Positions 38,609 through 45,779 of a DNA stretch of 64,000 nucleotides are shown piece by piece. The notes beneath the pieces were generated by a model. It searched no databases. It had not been told where the DNA came from and worked only from the letters and a program-made list of their open reading frames with translations. The stretch is from assembly GCF_026342015.1 (NCBI RefSeq), contig NZ_JAPENL010000004.1:61292-125291 (forward strand), given 5' to 3'. Numbering within the stretch: position 1 is the first letter of the stretch; every line of letters starts with the position of its first letter. The translations under genes were made by a program, and so were the position numbers. This DNA comes from Micromonospora lupini. GTDB taxonomy: Bacteria > Actinomycetota > Actinomycetes > Mycobacteriales > Micromonosporaceae.

Positions 38609-39211
38609 ATGCTCGCCACCCCCACGCGGCGGTACCGCTCCCGCCCGCGAGACCCCAACTCCTGGCACAGCCAGGCCGACCACCCCGAGGACCGCGCTGC
38701 CCGCGCCGCCCTCGGCGCCGAACTGCGGCAACTGCGGCAGGACCTCGGACTGACCCGGGAGCAGGTCAGCGCCCGCTACGCGCAGCGCGGCTTCGACCCC
38801 ATCGAGTCCCGATCCCTGTACGCCACCGAGAAGGCCACCAGCTGGCAGATCCGCACCATCCAGACCCTCGCCCGCATGTACGACCGGTGCCTCGACATCG
38901 AGATCACCGGCCTGGCCGTCCCGGACGACGGCGACCCGCTCGCCGCCCTGTACGCCACCATGCGCCCCACCGCCGCGGCGGCCGCGGACGAACTGGCCCG
39001 CGAGATCCTGATCAACGACCTCACCCGGATCCGCCGCAGCCTCAACCTCACCCAGCTCGACGTCGGGGACGCCTTCGGCATCAGCCGCAACGCGATCTGC
39101 GCCTGGGAGAGCTGCGCGCCCGGTGTCACCTTCCGCACCACCCAGCGGATCACCCGCTACTACGGCGGCCGGCTCGCCTTCCACCTGCGCGACGCGGCAC
39201 CCGCCCGATGA
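38609..39211 (+). CDS. Tandem HTH (two XRE-like domains) regulator
   Basis: 200 residues. First HTH at about 33-85 (ELRQLRQDLGLTREQVSARY), second at about 130-180 (LTRIRRSLNLTQLDVGDAFGISRNAICAWE), each XRE-like. Two DNA-binding domains in one chain suit an asymmetric or repeated operator and make this a candidate phage-type repressor. CGCCACTAACCCC at 38548-38560 upstream resembles the TAAC promoter, though the start codon is 55 bases beyond it. ATGA overlap with the next gene. Confidence 0.7.
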   Translation: MLATPTRRYRSRPRDPNSWHSQADHPEDRAARAALGAELRQLRQDLGLTREQVSARYAQRGFDPIESRSLYATEKATSWQIRTIQTLARMYDRCLDIEITGLAVPDDGDPLAALYATMRPTAAAAADELAREILINDLTRIRRSLNLTQLDVGDAFGISRNAICAWESCAPGVTFRTTQRITRYYGGRLAFHLRDAAPAR

Positions 39212-39864
39212 CCGGACCCGGCCACCGCTCACCGGGGCGCGGTACCGGCGGCCTCGTCGTCGACCACGACACCCCGGCGTTGGGGGAGACCGCGACCGCG
39301 ACGTTCGGGCCCGCCCAGGCGTGCCGCCGGCACCCCGAAGGGCCGACCACCGCCTGCGCCGACTGCCACCCGTACCGATACCGGCTCACCCGCGCCTGGA
39401 ACGAGACCAGGCCGGCCGCGACGTTCGTCATGCTCAACCCGAGCACCGCCGACGCGCTCGCGCTGGACCCGACCGTGCGCCGCTGCCTCGGATACGCCCG
39501 CGCCTGGAACTGCGGCGCCCTGCTCGTCCTGAACGTCTTCGGCCTGCGGTCCACCGACCCCCGCGCGCTGCGCCGGCACCCGGACCCGGTCGGCCCGGAA
39601 ACCGACCAGCTGCTGGACGACTTCTTCGCCCACCAGGCGACGGCCACGGGCGACCAGTTGGGCCACGGTCCGATCATCGCCGCGTGGGGCGCACACGCCA
39701 CGCACCTCGACCGCGGCCGCCACGTCGCCCACCTCGCCGCCCACCACGGCGTCCAGCTGTCCGCGCTGGCCATCACGAACGCCGGCCACCCCGGACACCC
39801 CCTGTACCTGCCCGCGAACGCCCGACCCATCCCGTACGAGCCGCCGGCGCCCGCCGCGGCCTGA
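39208..39864 (+). CDS. DUF1643 protein
   Basis: 218 residues, ATG overlapping the previous stop. The core TFVMLNPSTADALALDPTVRRC (in segments), then LLVLNVFGLRSTDPRALR and IIAAWG, is diagnostic of DUF1643, a family found in phages and plasmids with no firmly established activity. N-terminal CRRHPEGPTTACADC may bind zinc, an extension not typical of the family. Confidence 0.8.
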   Translation: MTGPGHRSPGRGTGGLVVDHDTPALGETATATFGPAQACRRHPEGPTTACADCHPYRYRLTRAWNETRPAATFVMLNPSTADALALDPTVRRCLGYARAWNCGALLVLNVFGLRSTDPRALRRHPDPVGPETDQLLDDFFAHQATATGDQLGHGPIIAAWGAHATHLDRGRHVAHLAAHHGVQLSALAITNAGHPGHPLYLPANARPIPYEPPAPAAA

Positions 39865-39879
39865 CCCCTGGAGGATCCC

Positions 39880-40164
39880 GTGACGCTGACCAAACGACAC
39901 CGCACCGCAGCCCTGGCCGCCGCCGGCGTGCTCGCACTGACCGCCCTGTTCGGCTGCGACAACAAACTCACCGAGCCGTTCAACGACGCCCCCCGCTCCA
40001 AGGTCGAGAACAGCACCCCGGCCGACCTCATCACCTTCCCCGACGGGTTCTCCAACGCGGCGACGAAGTGCGACCACGGCAACCGGATCTACTCCGCGTA
40101 CCACGGCGACAGCCCGTACGCGGCGATCACCGTGGTGCCGAACGACCCCACCTGCAACCGATAG
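39880..40164 (+). CDS. Small secreted lipoprotein
   Basis: 94 residues, GTG start with GGAGGATCCC upstream. A basic N-terminus and hydrophobic stretch end in LFGC, a lipobox with Cys26 as the lipidation site. The mature part is short with two further cysteines (TKCDHG and PTCNR) that could form a disulfide. A surface lipoprotein on a mobile element may act in exclusion of related elements or phages; this is a suggestion from precedent, not from sequence. Confidence 0.65.
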   Translation: MTLTKRHRTAALAAAGVLALTALFGCDNKLTEPFNDAPRSKVENSTPADLITFPDGFSNAATKCDHGNRIYSAYHGDSPYAAITVVPNDPTCNR

Positions 40165-40169
40165 CCACC

Positions 40170-40204
40170 ACGGCGCGGCCGCAGCACCACGGCGGCCGCG
40201 CCGT
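40170..40204 (+). terminator. Terminator
   Basis: 13-bp stem ACGGCGCGGCCGC / GCGGCCGCGCCGT with a 9-base loop. Confidence 0.65.
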
Positions 40205-40236
40205 CCCACTACCCGCCCAGACTCTGTGGAGCACTG

Positions 40237-40617
40237 ATGAAACTGCGCCTCCCGCGGGGCAACACGCAGCGCACGAGCCTCGCCCTGAACCTCGCCGCCG
40301 CCGCGCTCACCCTCGCCGCCTTCACCGCCCCCGTCCCGACCGGCGTCAGTCACGGCATCGCGCTGACGTCCCTCGCGATCATCACGGTCGACCTGTTCCC
40401 CAGCCGCAGGTTCATGAGCAAGTGGATGGTGGCCCTGCAGGCGACCGTCACCACCGCGGTGTACGTCGTCGCCGCGTTCTACCTCCACGACCAGGGCTTC
40501 GTCTGGCTGTCCCGGCTGGCTCTGCTCGGCGCGGCCGTGTCCGTGACGCTCGGCGTGCTGCTCACCCACCCGCAGGGCCACCTGATCCTCGGCCGCCCGG
40601 CCGACAAGCACCGGTGA
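40237..40617 (+). CDS. Small four-helix membrane protein
   Basis: 126 residues with about four hydrophobic segments (17-32, 40-54, 66-83, 88-107) and a basic N-terminus. No motif. It follows the lipoprotein and may act at the membrane with it. Function unknown. Confidence 0.55.
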   Translation: MKLRLPRGNTQRTSLALNLAAAALTLAAFTAPVPTGVSHGIALTSLAIITVDLFPSRRFMSKWMVALQATVTTAVYVVAAFYLHDQGFVWLSRLALLGAAVSVTLGVLLTHPQGHLILGRPADKHR

Positions 40618-40704
40618 GGCGCCGGCCGTGGCGCTGACCCGCCGCTGCCTCGCCGTCGCCTGGCCAACCACCCAGCACCCCGAACCACGGGAGGTCCCGA
40701 CCCG

Positions 40705-41238
40705 ATGAGCAACAGCCGCGCCTTCCGCCGCCGCCTGGCCCGCGGACCGAAGGTGGATACCCGCAACGCCTTCACCGTCGCCCACCTCGGCGGGGCTCTG
40801 AACGCCTACTACTGCACCACCTGCACCGGCTTTACCGTCACCGTCGACGCGGCGCGGGGCACCACCCCGTCCATGCTCGCTTGTCGCGCCGGCGACGGCA
40901 GCTGCGAGCAGATGGCGGTGAGCCTCGGCTACCCGAAGGTGTGGCCGGCCCGCGCCCCGCGGACCCCAGCGTGGGAGTGGTACCGGCCCGGTGAGGACGA
41001 GCTGGCCCGCCTCCACCAGGAGCAGCCGGCCGCCTACGGCCACGTCGTGCAGGGCGGGCTGCTGCTGCGCGCGTACCGGGCCGGCCGTGGCCACCAGCCG
41101 GTGCAGGCAGACACCAGGCTGGCGCCGGCCGCCCCCGCGACGGTCGTAACCGACGCCGACCTCACACCGCCCGGACCCGACCTGCTCTCCAGCATCAGCG
41201 ACGCCATCGAGCGGACGGCGTGGGAGGCGATCCAGTGA
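40705..41238 (+). CDS. Hypothetical protein with zinc-finger-like motif
   Basis: 177 residues, GGGAGGTCC before the ATG. AYYCTTCTGFTVT (about 34-46) and MLACRAGDGSCEQMA (about 58-72) supply Cys ligands for one zinc. The segment PAWEWYRPGEDEL is typical of small phage proteins that accompany metallo-folds. Stop overlaps the next start. Function unknown. Confidence 0.5.
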   Translation: MSNSRAFRRRLARGPKVDTRNAFTVAHLGGALNAYYCTTCTGFTVTVDAARGTTPSMLACRAGDGSCEQMAVSLGYPKVWPARAPRTPAWEWYRPGEDELARLHQEQPAAYGHVVQGGLLLRAYRAGRGHQPVQADTRLAPAAPATVVTDADLTPPGPDLLSSISDAIERTAWEAIQ

Positions 41239-41489
41239 GCACGGCCAGCAGCGCCATCGAACAGCTCCGGATCGGCCTCGCCGACCGGGGCATCACGGTG
41301 CCCGACACCGACGACCCCACCGACGCCGTGACGGCCGCCCTCGACGCGATCGACCACCTCCGTCGGCCGATCGCGAGCATCGCCAACGCCGCGGCGGTGG
41401 GAGTCCATCTGCACTTCACCCCTCGTCCGCCGGAGCGGGTCCTCGTGCCCGTCCCGTACGACCCCCGCACCGGCCGGATGCTCGCGTGA
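41235..41489 (+). CDS. Small hypothetical protein
   Basis: 84 residues, GTG start overlapping the previous stop, coupled by GTGA to the Ntn-hydrolase-like gene. Helical N-terminal half, then VGVHLHFTPRPPERVLVPVPYDP. Function unknown; tight coupling on both sides suggests it works with a neighbour. Confidence 0.5.
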   Translation: MSTASSAIEQLRIGLADRGITVPDTDDPTDAVTAALDAIDHLRRPIASIANAAAVGVHLHFTPRPPERVLVPVPYDPRTGRMLA

Positions 41490-42040
41490 CCGCCATCGTC
41501 GGCCTCGTCCACCAGGGCGCGGTGCACATCGGCGGGGACTCCGCCGGCGTCGGTCCCGGCTGGTCATCCAGCGTCCGAGCCGACGCGAAGGTATTCAGGG
41601 CCGGCCCGTACCTGATGGGTTTCACCGACAGCTTCCGCATGGGCCAGCTGCTCCGCTACGCCCTCGACGCCCCCCGGCCGCCGACCGGCACGGACCGGCT
41701 GGAGCGGCACATGGCCACCACATTCGTCGACGCCGTACGCGCCTGCCTCGACAAGGGCGGATGGCTGTCCCGCGACCGCGGCCGCGAGGAGGGCGGCAGC
41801 TTCCTGGTCGGCGTCAGTGGACGCCTCTTCCAGGTCTGGGGTGATTTCCAGGTCGCCCAACCAGCCGACGGGTACGCCGCGGTGGGCTGCGGCCAGGACA
41901 TCGCCCTCGGCGCCCTGTACGCCACCGCCGGCCAGCCGCCGGGCCGGCGGATCCGCACCGCTCTCGAAGCCGCCGCGCACTTCAGCGCAGGGGTGCGCGG
42001 ACCGTTCGTTCACTTGCACCAGCGAGCCGTGAGCCGGTGA
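41486..42040 (+). CDS. Proteasome-like Ntn-hydrolase protein
   Basis: 184 residues. After the start, TAIVGLVHQGAVHIGGDSAG resembles the N-terminal strand and loop of HslV/proteasome beta subunits, with Thr2 available as nucleophile if Met1 is removed. DAKVFRAGPYLMGFTDSFRMGQLL matches the following strands. It lacks the usual Lys33 context in an obvious place, so activity is uncertain. Phage-encoded members of this fold are known as uncharacterised proteins. A self-compartmentalising protease would be striking here; an inactive structural relative is equally possible. Confidence 0.6.
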   Translation: MTAIVGLVHQGAVHIGGDSAGVGPGWSSSVRADAKVFRAGPYLMGFTDSFRMGQLLRYALDAPRPPTGTDRLERHMATTFVDAVRACLDKGGWLSRDRGREEGGSFLVGVSGRLFQVWGDFQVAQPADGYAAVGCGQDIALGALYATAGQPPGRRIRTALEAAAHFSAGVRGPFVHLHQRAVSR

Positions 42041-42042
42041 CT

Positions 42043-42801
42043 CTAGGGCGGTGGTGGCTGTGCCGGCGTTTCGACTAGGTAGCCCTCAGCGTTACGTAGC
42101 CAGCGCCTCCCTGCGGTGTCGCGGAAAATGACGCTGACCTCTATGCGATGCCACAACAATGAGTGCTCGGCCTCCGCGGTCAGGTAGGGCCGTATCGGAA
42201 CGCTCACAATCCCTCGGTGAGGAGGGACGGTGCCGATCGAGGCCACACCGCGGCTGGTACGAAGAGGAGCATCAGCCCACGGGTCCGCGCGAATGTGCGC
42301 CTCATCGGGATATACGACGACGAAGTGAAGCTCCGCGTCGTGTACGGGGAGGTTGGATGCATTGAGCAGGTGCCCGGCCCCGTCAACCGGCAGGACAATT
42401 CCCGGCCAGATCTTGCGCCCGCGTGCATCAGTGTCTATCTCTTTCGGCGGGGTCGACGTGTCAAACCACACGGAGACGAGCTGGGCCTGGCCGCGTCGCT
42501 CGATCTCGGCACGTTCGCGACGGTCCTCCTCCGCCCGCTGGTCGCGGCCGGACTCGATCTGGTACACCCGGAAACCGACGAGGGATGCTGTCAATGCGAG
42601 GACGACGGTGGCGACGTTGGCGATCGCGCCGATCCACGTCGCCAGGTCGCCGAGCTCAGCCCGGGCGAGCAGCGTCGCAGGCCAGACGTAGGGCGACAGG
42701 AACACAGGGCTGAGGGTACGAGCGGTCTGCCACCTGGCCTGAACGGTGTCGCCCCGACGCGGCGTGCCACGTCCGCCGTCATCCGCCTCACCAGCCACCA
42801 C
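42043..42801 (-). CDS. Membrane protein with coiled coil and beta domain
   Basis: 252 residues, GTG start with GGAGG four bases upstream. A membrane segment (about 53-80, GDLATWIGAIANVATVVLAL) is followed by a charged helix (QRAEEDRRERAEIERRGQ) and a beta-rich C-terminal domain. The same order occurs in the minus-strand protein at 45780-46436. It is convergent with the Ntn-hydrolase gene. Function unknown; cargo-like, with local codon use less biased than neighbours. Confidence 0.6.
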   Translation of the reverse strand: MVAGEADDGGRGTPRRGDTVQARWQTARTLSPVFLSPYVWPATLLARAELGDLATWIGAIANVATVVLALTASLVGFRVYQIESGRDQRAEEDRRERAEIERRGQAQLVSVWFDTSTPPKEIDTDARGRKIWPGIVLPVDGAGHLLNASNLPVHDAELHFVVVYPDEAHIRADPWADAPLRTSRGVASIGTVPPHRGIVSVPIRPYLTAEAEHSLLWHRIEVSVIFRDTAGRRWLRNAEGYLVETPAQPPPP

Positions 42802-42890
42802 CTCCGCGCCGCGCAGTACGCTCAGTCCCGCTCGACCCGCGAAACGCGGCCCCCAACCTGACGCGGGTTGGGGGCCGCACCACGTCGTGG

Positions 42891-42925
42891 GTGACTACCC
42901 GCCTGACCAGGGGTATTCTGCGGAC
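42891..42925 (+). promoter_or_regulatory. Leaderless promoter of the antitoxin-like gene
   Basis: GTGACT (42891-42896), 17-base spacer, TATTCT (42914-42919); the ATG at 42926 lies seven bases after the -10, so the message is probably leaderless. Confidence 0.5.
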
Positions 42926-43111
42926 ATGGCCAGCCACGAACCGGACACCGGCACCGACACCACGGCGATGCTCGCCGCAGTCGGTATCGAGGTGACCGAG
43001 GAGGGTAAAGCGCGCGCCCGGCGCCGCCTGGACGATGCCCGCGACCGGTGGACGCCGGCGCTGGAGGCGGAGGCCCGCGAGCAGCTCGGCCTGCCGGCCC
43101 GCGCCGCGTGA
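42926..43111 (+). CDS. Antitoxin-like small protein
   Basis: 61 residues, leaderless ATG. Acidic N-terminus followed by a helix GIEVTEEGKARARRRLDDA that resembles VapB-type antitoxin tails or heads. It overlaps the PIN-domain gene by GTGA, the typical antitoxin-first order. Without a clear DNA-binding motif the call is by context. Confidence 0.55.
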   Translation: MASHEPDTGTDTTAMLAAVGIEVTEEGKARARRRLDDARDRWTPALEAEAREQLGLPARAA

Positions 43112-43494
43112 CCGACCCGACCGTCAGGGTCGTCCTCGACTCCAGCGCCATCGTCGCGTTCTGCCGCGAGTCCATCGGCGTGGGTGAGGTCATCGCCGAG
43201 GTCGCCGACGAAGAGGGCTGCGTGGTCGGCCTGCCGGTGCTGTGTCTCGCGGAGGCGGCTCGTGTCGTCACTGACCAGGACCGTCTGGCGTTGCTCGTCA
43301 GTCACCGCGCCGTCGAGGTGCTCAGCCCGGATCCGGACAGCTGGCAGGCCCTCGCGGTCACGCTGGACACCGTGGGCCGGGTCGACGCGGCCACGGCAGT
43401 GCTCGCAGCGATCGACCTGGGGTGTCACGTCTTGAGCGGCCAGCCCGGCCTGTACGGCGGTATCGCCGGCGGCGGCCCAGTGATCGGTATCTAA
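43108..43494 (+). CDS. PIN-domain VapC-like toxin
   Basis: 128 residues, GTG start overlapping the antitoxin-like stop. Acidic residues that fit a PIN active site are Asp11 (VVLDSSAI), Glu49 (CLAEA), Asp93 (RVDAATA) and Asp103. The fold should cleave RNA. Such a VapBC pair would stabilise an extrachromosomal element alongside ParA. The final 20 residues end in a Gly-rich tail. Confidence 0.75.
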   Translation: MTDPTVRVVLDSSAIVAFCRESIGVGEVIAEVADEEGCVVGLPVLCLAEAARVVTDQDRLALLVSHRAVEVLSPDPDSWQALAVTLDTVGRVDAATAVLAAIDLGCHVLSGQPGLYGGIAGGGPVIGI

Positions 43495-43537
43495 CTCTAT
43501 AGCCGGCTTGACTGATTCCTATAGTCAGCTATAGAGT
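43494..43537 (+). promoter_or_regulatory. Promoter embedded in ACTCTATAGC inverted repeat
   Basis: ACTCTATAGC (43494-43503) and GCTATAGAGT (43528-43537) are perfect 10-bp arms 24 bases apart. Between them TTGACT (43508-43513), and TATAGA (43530-43535) in the right arm, form a -35/-10 pair with 16-base spacing; another CTATAGTC lies at 43519-43526. Unusually AT-rich for this window. Probably autorepressed by the HTH protein downstream. Confidence 0.65.
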
Positions 43538-43575
43538 CTGATTGTCGAGAGCGACGGCAACCTCAGGAGACCGCA

Positions 43576-44208
43576 ATGGCAACCTTCACCGTTCAAATCG
43601 AGGCCGGGAACGCCGACGGCAGCATCTGGCAGGCACTCCACCCCGCCGAGACCGTCGAGAGCGACGAGGACGACACCACGGCCGCGCAGTTCGCGGCCGC
43701 CGTCGCCGCTGACCAAAACCTCGCGGAGGGCAGCAACTGGCGAGTCCGCGTTTGGACCGGTCCCGATGCCGACACAGGTACGGAGCCGGCCGCCGAGCAC
43801 GCCGCCGGGACCAGCATCGACGACCTCGCCGCAGTCATCCGCGACCTGCACGGCATCGGTACGCTCGACGCCGCCCGCGACGTAGTGACCGTCCACGTCG
43901 ATCAGATCCGGGACGACGCTGACCTCTGGGACGACATCACCCTGACGCTCACGCCGGCAGGCGTAGAACTCGTCACCACCGCGATCGAGAAGAGCTACAG
44001 CATCGGAGCGGTGGCCACCCGGACGGCCCAGCTGCTCGTGCAGCTGGAGGAAACCGCCGCCCAGATCGGCGCGCTGGCCGAGCGCCGCGACACCCTGATC
44101 AGGGCCCTGATGAAGACCGAGCTGCGCCGCGACGACATCGCCAGCGCAGCCCGCCTCACCCCGGCCCGGCTGTACCAGATCCGCAACGCCGCCGAGTCCC
44201 CGCAGTGA
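43576..44208 (+). CDS. HTH protein with N-terminal beta domain
   Basis: 210 residues, CAGGAG before the ATG. N-terminal part is acidic and beta-rich, with a helical middle domain (VHVDQIRDDADLWDDITLTL). The C-terminal RRDDIASAARLTPARLYQIRN is a clear helix-turn-helix near residues 185-205. It is coupled by GTGA to the next gene and preceded by a strong inverted-repeat promoter, an arrangement like a toxin-antitoxin operon. The N-terminal domain may sense a ligand. Confidence 0.6.
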   Translation: MATFTVQIEAGNADGSIWQALHPAETVESDEDDTTAAQFAAAVAADQNLAEGSNWRVRVWTGPDADTGTEPAAEHAAGTSIDDLAAVIRDLHGIGTLDAARDVVTVHVDQIRDDADLWDDITLTLTPAGVELVTTAIEKSYSIGAVATRTAQLLVQLEETAAQIGALAERRDTLIRALMKTELRRDDIASAARLTPARLYQIRNAAESPQ

Positions 44209-44663
44209 GAAGCGACGTCATCCTGGTGCGGGCTGGGGACTCGCGGTACGAGGAACTCCTCGGCCAGATCCGCACCGATCAGCTACTGCTGGCCCAAATG
44301 TGGGCCGACGCCGAGCACCGCCTCGATGAGCGGCCGGACAAGGTTTGGTCCGTAGCGATCGTCCATGATGGGCGAGGGTGGGTGCCTGCGGCGTGGGCTG
44401 CGGCCGTGGCTGAGGCCGACGTCTTGCGGTGCTCCGACAACTATGAGCGCCATGGCTACCGAGGGCGCGACTTGTACGCCGCGGCGTATGCCCATCGGCA
44501 TGCCACCGTGGTTCAGCCGAGCGGGCTGCCTGGGGAGACGTATCTGTTCGCCCAGCCGATCCCGCTGCATGAGGCCGACGGCTGGCACCGTACCGGGCTG
44601 TCAGGCGTGTCTGTCGAGGCCGCCGAGCCGCACCAGTGGTGGCAACTGCGCCGCGCGGCATGA
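44205..44663 (+). CDS. Hypothetical protein coupled to HTH gene (GNAT-like?)
   Basis: 152 residues, GTG start. WSVAIVHDGRGWVPAAWAAAV followed by CSDNYERHGYRGRDLYAAAYAHRH has the strand-helix rhythm and basic turn that suggest a GNAT acyltransferase, but no clear pyrophosphate-binding Q/R-x2-G-x-G/A is present. As the second gene of an autorepressed HTH operon it could be a toxin. Function uncertain. Confidence 0.45.
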   Translation: MRSDVILVRAGDSRYEELLGQIRTDQLLLAQMWADAEHRLDERPDKVWSVAIVHDGRGWVPAAWAAAVAEADVLRCSDNYERHGYRGRDLYAAAYAHRHATVVQPSGLPGETYLFAQPIPLHEADGWHRTGLSGVSVEAAEPHQWWQLRRAA

Positions 44664-44690
44664 CCCCCGAGTGTCCACCCCGGCAGGTCA

Positions 44691-44724
44691 GCGACCCTAT
44701 CGAACGCATGTTCGATAGGGTCGC
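44691..44724 (+). promoter_or_regulatory. LexA/SOS box in a 15-bp inverted repeat
   Basis: TCGAACGCATGTTCGA at 44700-44715 is a perfect match to the actinobacterial LexA box TCGAAC-N4-GTTCGA. It is the centre of a longer inverted repeat GCGACCCTATCGAAC / GTTCGATAGGGTCGC (44691-44724). TAGGGT at 44716-44721 is a likely -10 and overlaps the repeat, so LexA would block transcription until DNA damage. Confidence 0.8.
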
Positions 44725-44727
44725 ATC

Positions 44728-45111
44728 GTGTCCGAGTGGGTACGCCGCTGGCAGGTCGACGTCCGATGGCGTCCCGGCCTGCCCGGCGACCGGCTCTCCG
44801 CCCGCCGGGTCGACAGCGTCGCCGCCGTCGGCCGCCTGGTCGCCTGGGCCCGCGCGCACCCCGACGTCACCGCCGTCAAGCACCGGCCGGTGCGGGAACT
44901 CGTCGGCGACCCGCCGGCGACGTGCCGGCGCGGCCACCCCTACGACGGCGGCTCCGCCACCCGATCCGCCCGCGGCTGGCTGAACTGCGACTGCGGGGGA
45001 CACCTGGTGCTCGCCTGCCGGTGGGGCGACTGCGGAGACGTCCAGCAGGACCCGCCGATCGGTCCGGACTGCGCCCCGAGACGCGAAGCGGCGCCCCCGC
45101 CGTCAGGCTGA
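44728..45111 (+). CDS. SOS-box-controlled zinc-ribbon-like protein
   Basis: 127 residues. The GTG lies seven bases after the -10, so the transcript is predicted to be leaderless. N-terminal half has a helix-strand pattern (SVAAVGRLVAWARAHPDV), the C-terminal half holds CRRGHPYDGG, CDCGGHLVLAC and CGDV, several Cys/His pairs for zinc. The protein ends in a basic Pro tail. The SOS box predicts induction on DNA damage, so a role in damage response or element induction is inferred. Family not recognised. Confidence 0.6.
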   Translation: MSEWVRRWQVDVRWRPGLPGDRLSARRVDSVAAVGRLVAWARAHPDVTAVKHRPVRELVGDPPATCRRGHPYDGGSATRSARGWLNCDCGGHLVLACRWGDCGDVQQDPPIGPDCAPRREAAPPPSG

Positions 45112-45126
45112 GGGCGCCAGGTACAG

Positions 45127-45159
45127 CGAAGCCCTCCACCTTCAAGGTGGAGGGCTTCG
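45127..45159. terminator. Bidirectional terminator
   Basis: 14-bp stem CGAAGCCCTCCACC / GGTGGAGGGCTTCG with a 5-base loop, between convergent genes ending at 45111 and 45171. Confidence 0.75.
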
Positions 45160-45170
45160 TGCTGCGCCGG

Positions 45171-45671
45171 TCAGAGTGCGATGACCACCGCGCTGAAGAA
45201 CAGGAACGCGATGTGCCAGGACTGGTCCAGGGCGTAGGCGCCGGTGCCCAGCGACGGGTTGTCGTCCCGCCCGGCCCGGGGCAGGCCCAGTTGGTAGAAG
45301 CCCCCGGAGCCGAGCCGCTCGGCGATCGCCCGGAACGGCACCCGCCGGTCGGCGAGGTAGTGGGTGCCCAGGTTGATCGCCATCCCCACGGTCAGGGACA
45401 GCGGGGAGAGCCGGAGCCCGAAGGCCGCGACCAGCACGGCGATTCCGGCCAGTTGGGTGAGCCCGTAGGTCGCGACGTGCTTGACGCAGTACCAGCGGGA
45501 CCGTCGCGTCGAGCAGTGCTGGTGCCGGCCGGTGCCGTGGTCGGGGTCGCAGCCCTTGTGGTCGGCCTGGTTCTGGGTCTGCACCCAGTGGTCGGCGGCG
45601 GGATGCAGGGCGTACGTCGCGGCGAACACCGCGGCGAACGTGACAAGGCTGCTCATCGTGGCGTAGTTCAT
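45171..45671 (-). CDS. DUF3307-like membrane protein
   Basis: 166 residues from ATG 45671, with GGGGAGG upstream of it on this strand. Hydrophobic segments near 10-26, 73-92, 96-112 and 148-164 are linked by loops with HPAADHWVQTQNQADHKGC and ALDQSWHIAF, a His/Asp/Gln pattern reminiscent of DUF3307. CDPDHGTGRHQHC may bind metal. The gene is expressed from the minus-strand hairpin promoter at 45691-45744. Function unknown. Confidence 0.6.
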   Translation of the reverse strand: MNYATMSSLVTFAAVFAATYALHPAADHWVQTQNQADHKGCDPDHGTGRHQHCSTRRSRWYCVKHVATYGLTQLAGIAVLVAAFGLRLSPLSLTVGMAINLGTHYLADRRVPFRAIAERLGSGGFYQLGLPRAGRDDNPSLGTGAYALDQSWHIAFLFFSAVVIAL

Positions 45672-45690
45672 GGTGGTCCTCCCCAATCAG

Positions 45691-45744
45691 GCGGGTCGCT
45701 CACCCGCACACATTGACGATAATTCGCGTCTTGTGTCATGGCAA
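45691..45744 (-). promoter_or_regulatory. Minus-strand promoter with 5'-terminal GAGCG hairpin
   Basis: Read on the minus strand: TTGCCA (45744-45739), 17-base spacer, TATCGT (45721-45716), hairpin GCGGGTGAGCGACCCGC (45707-45691), 19 bases before the ATG. It shows that the element follows the orientation of the gene, not of the genome. Confidence 0.8.
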
Positions 45745-45779
45745 CGGTCTGTCTCCCTACCGACACGTGCGTTGCGCGA

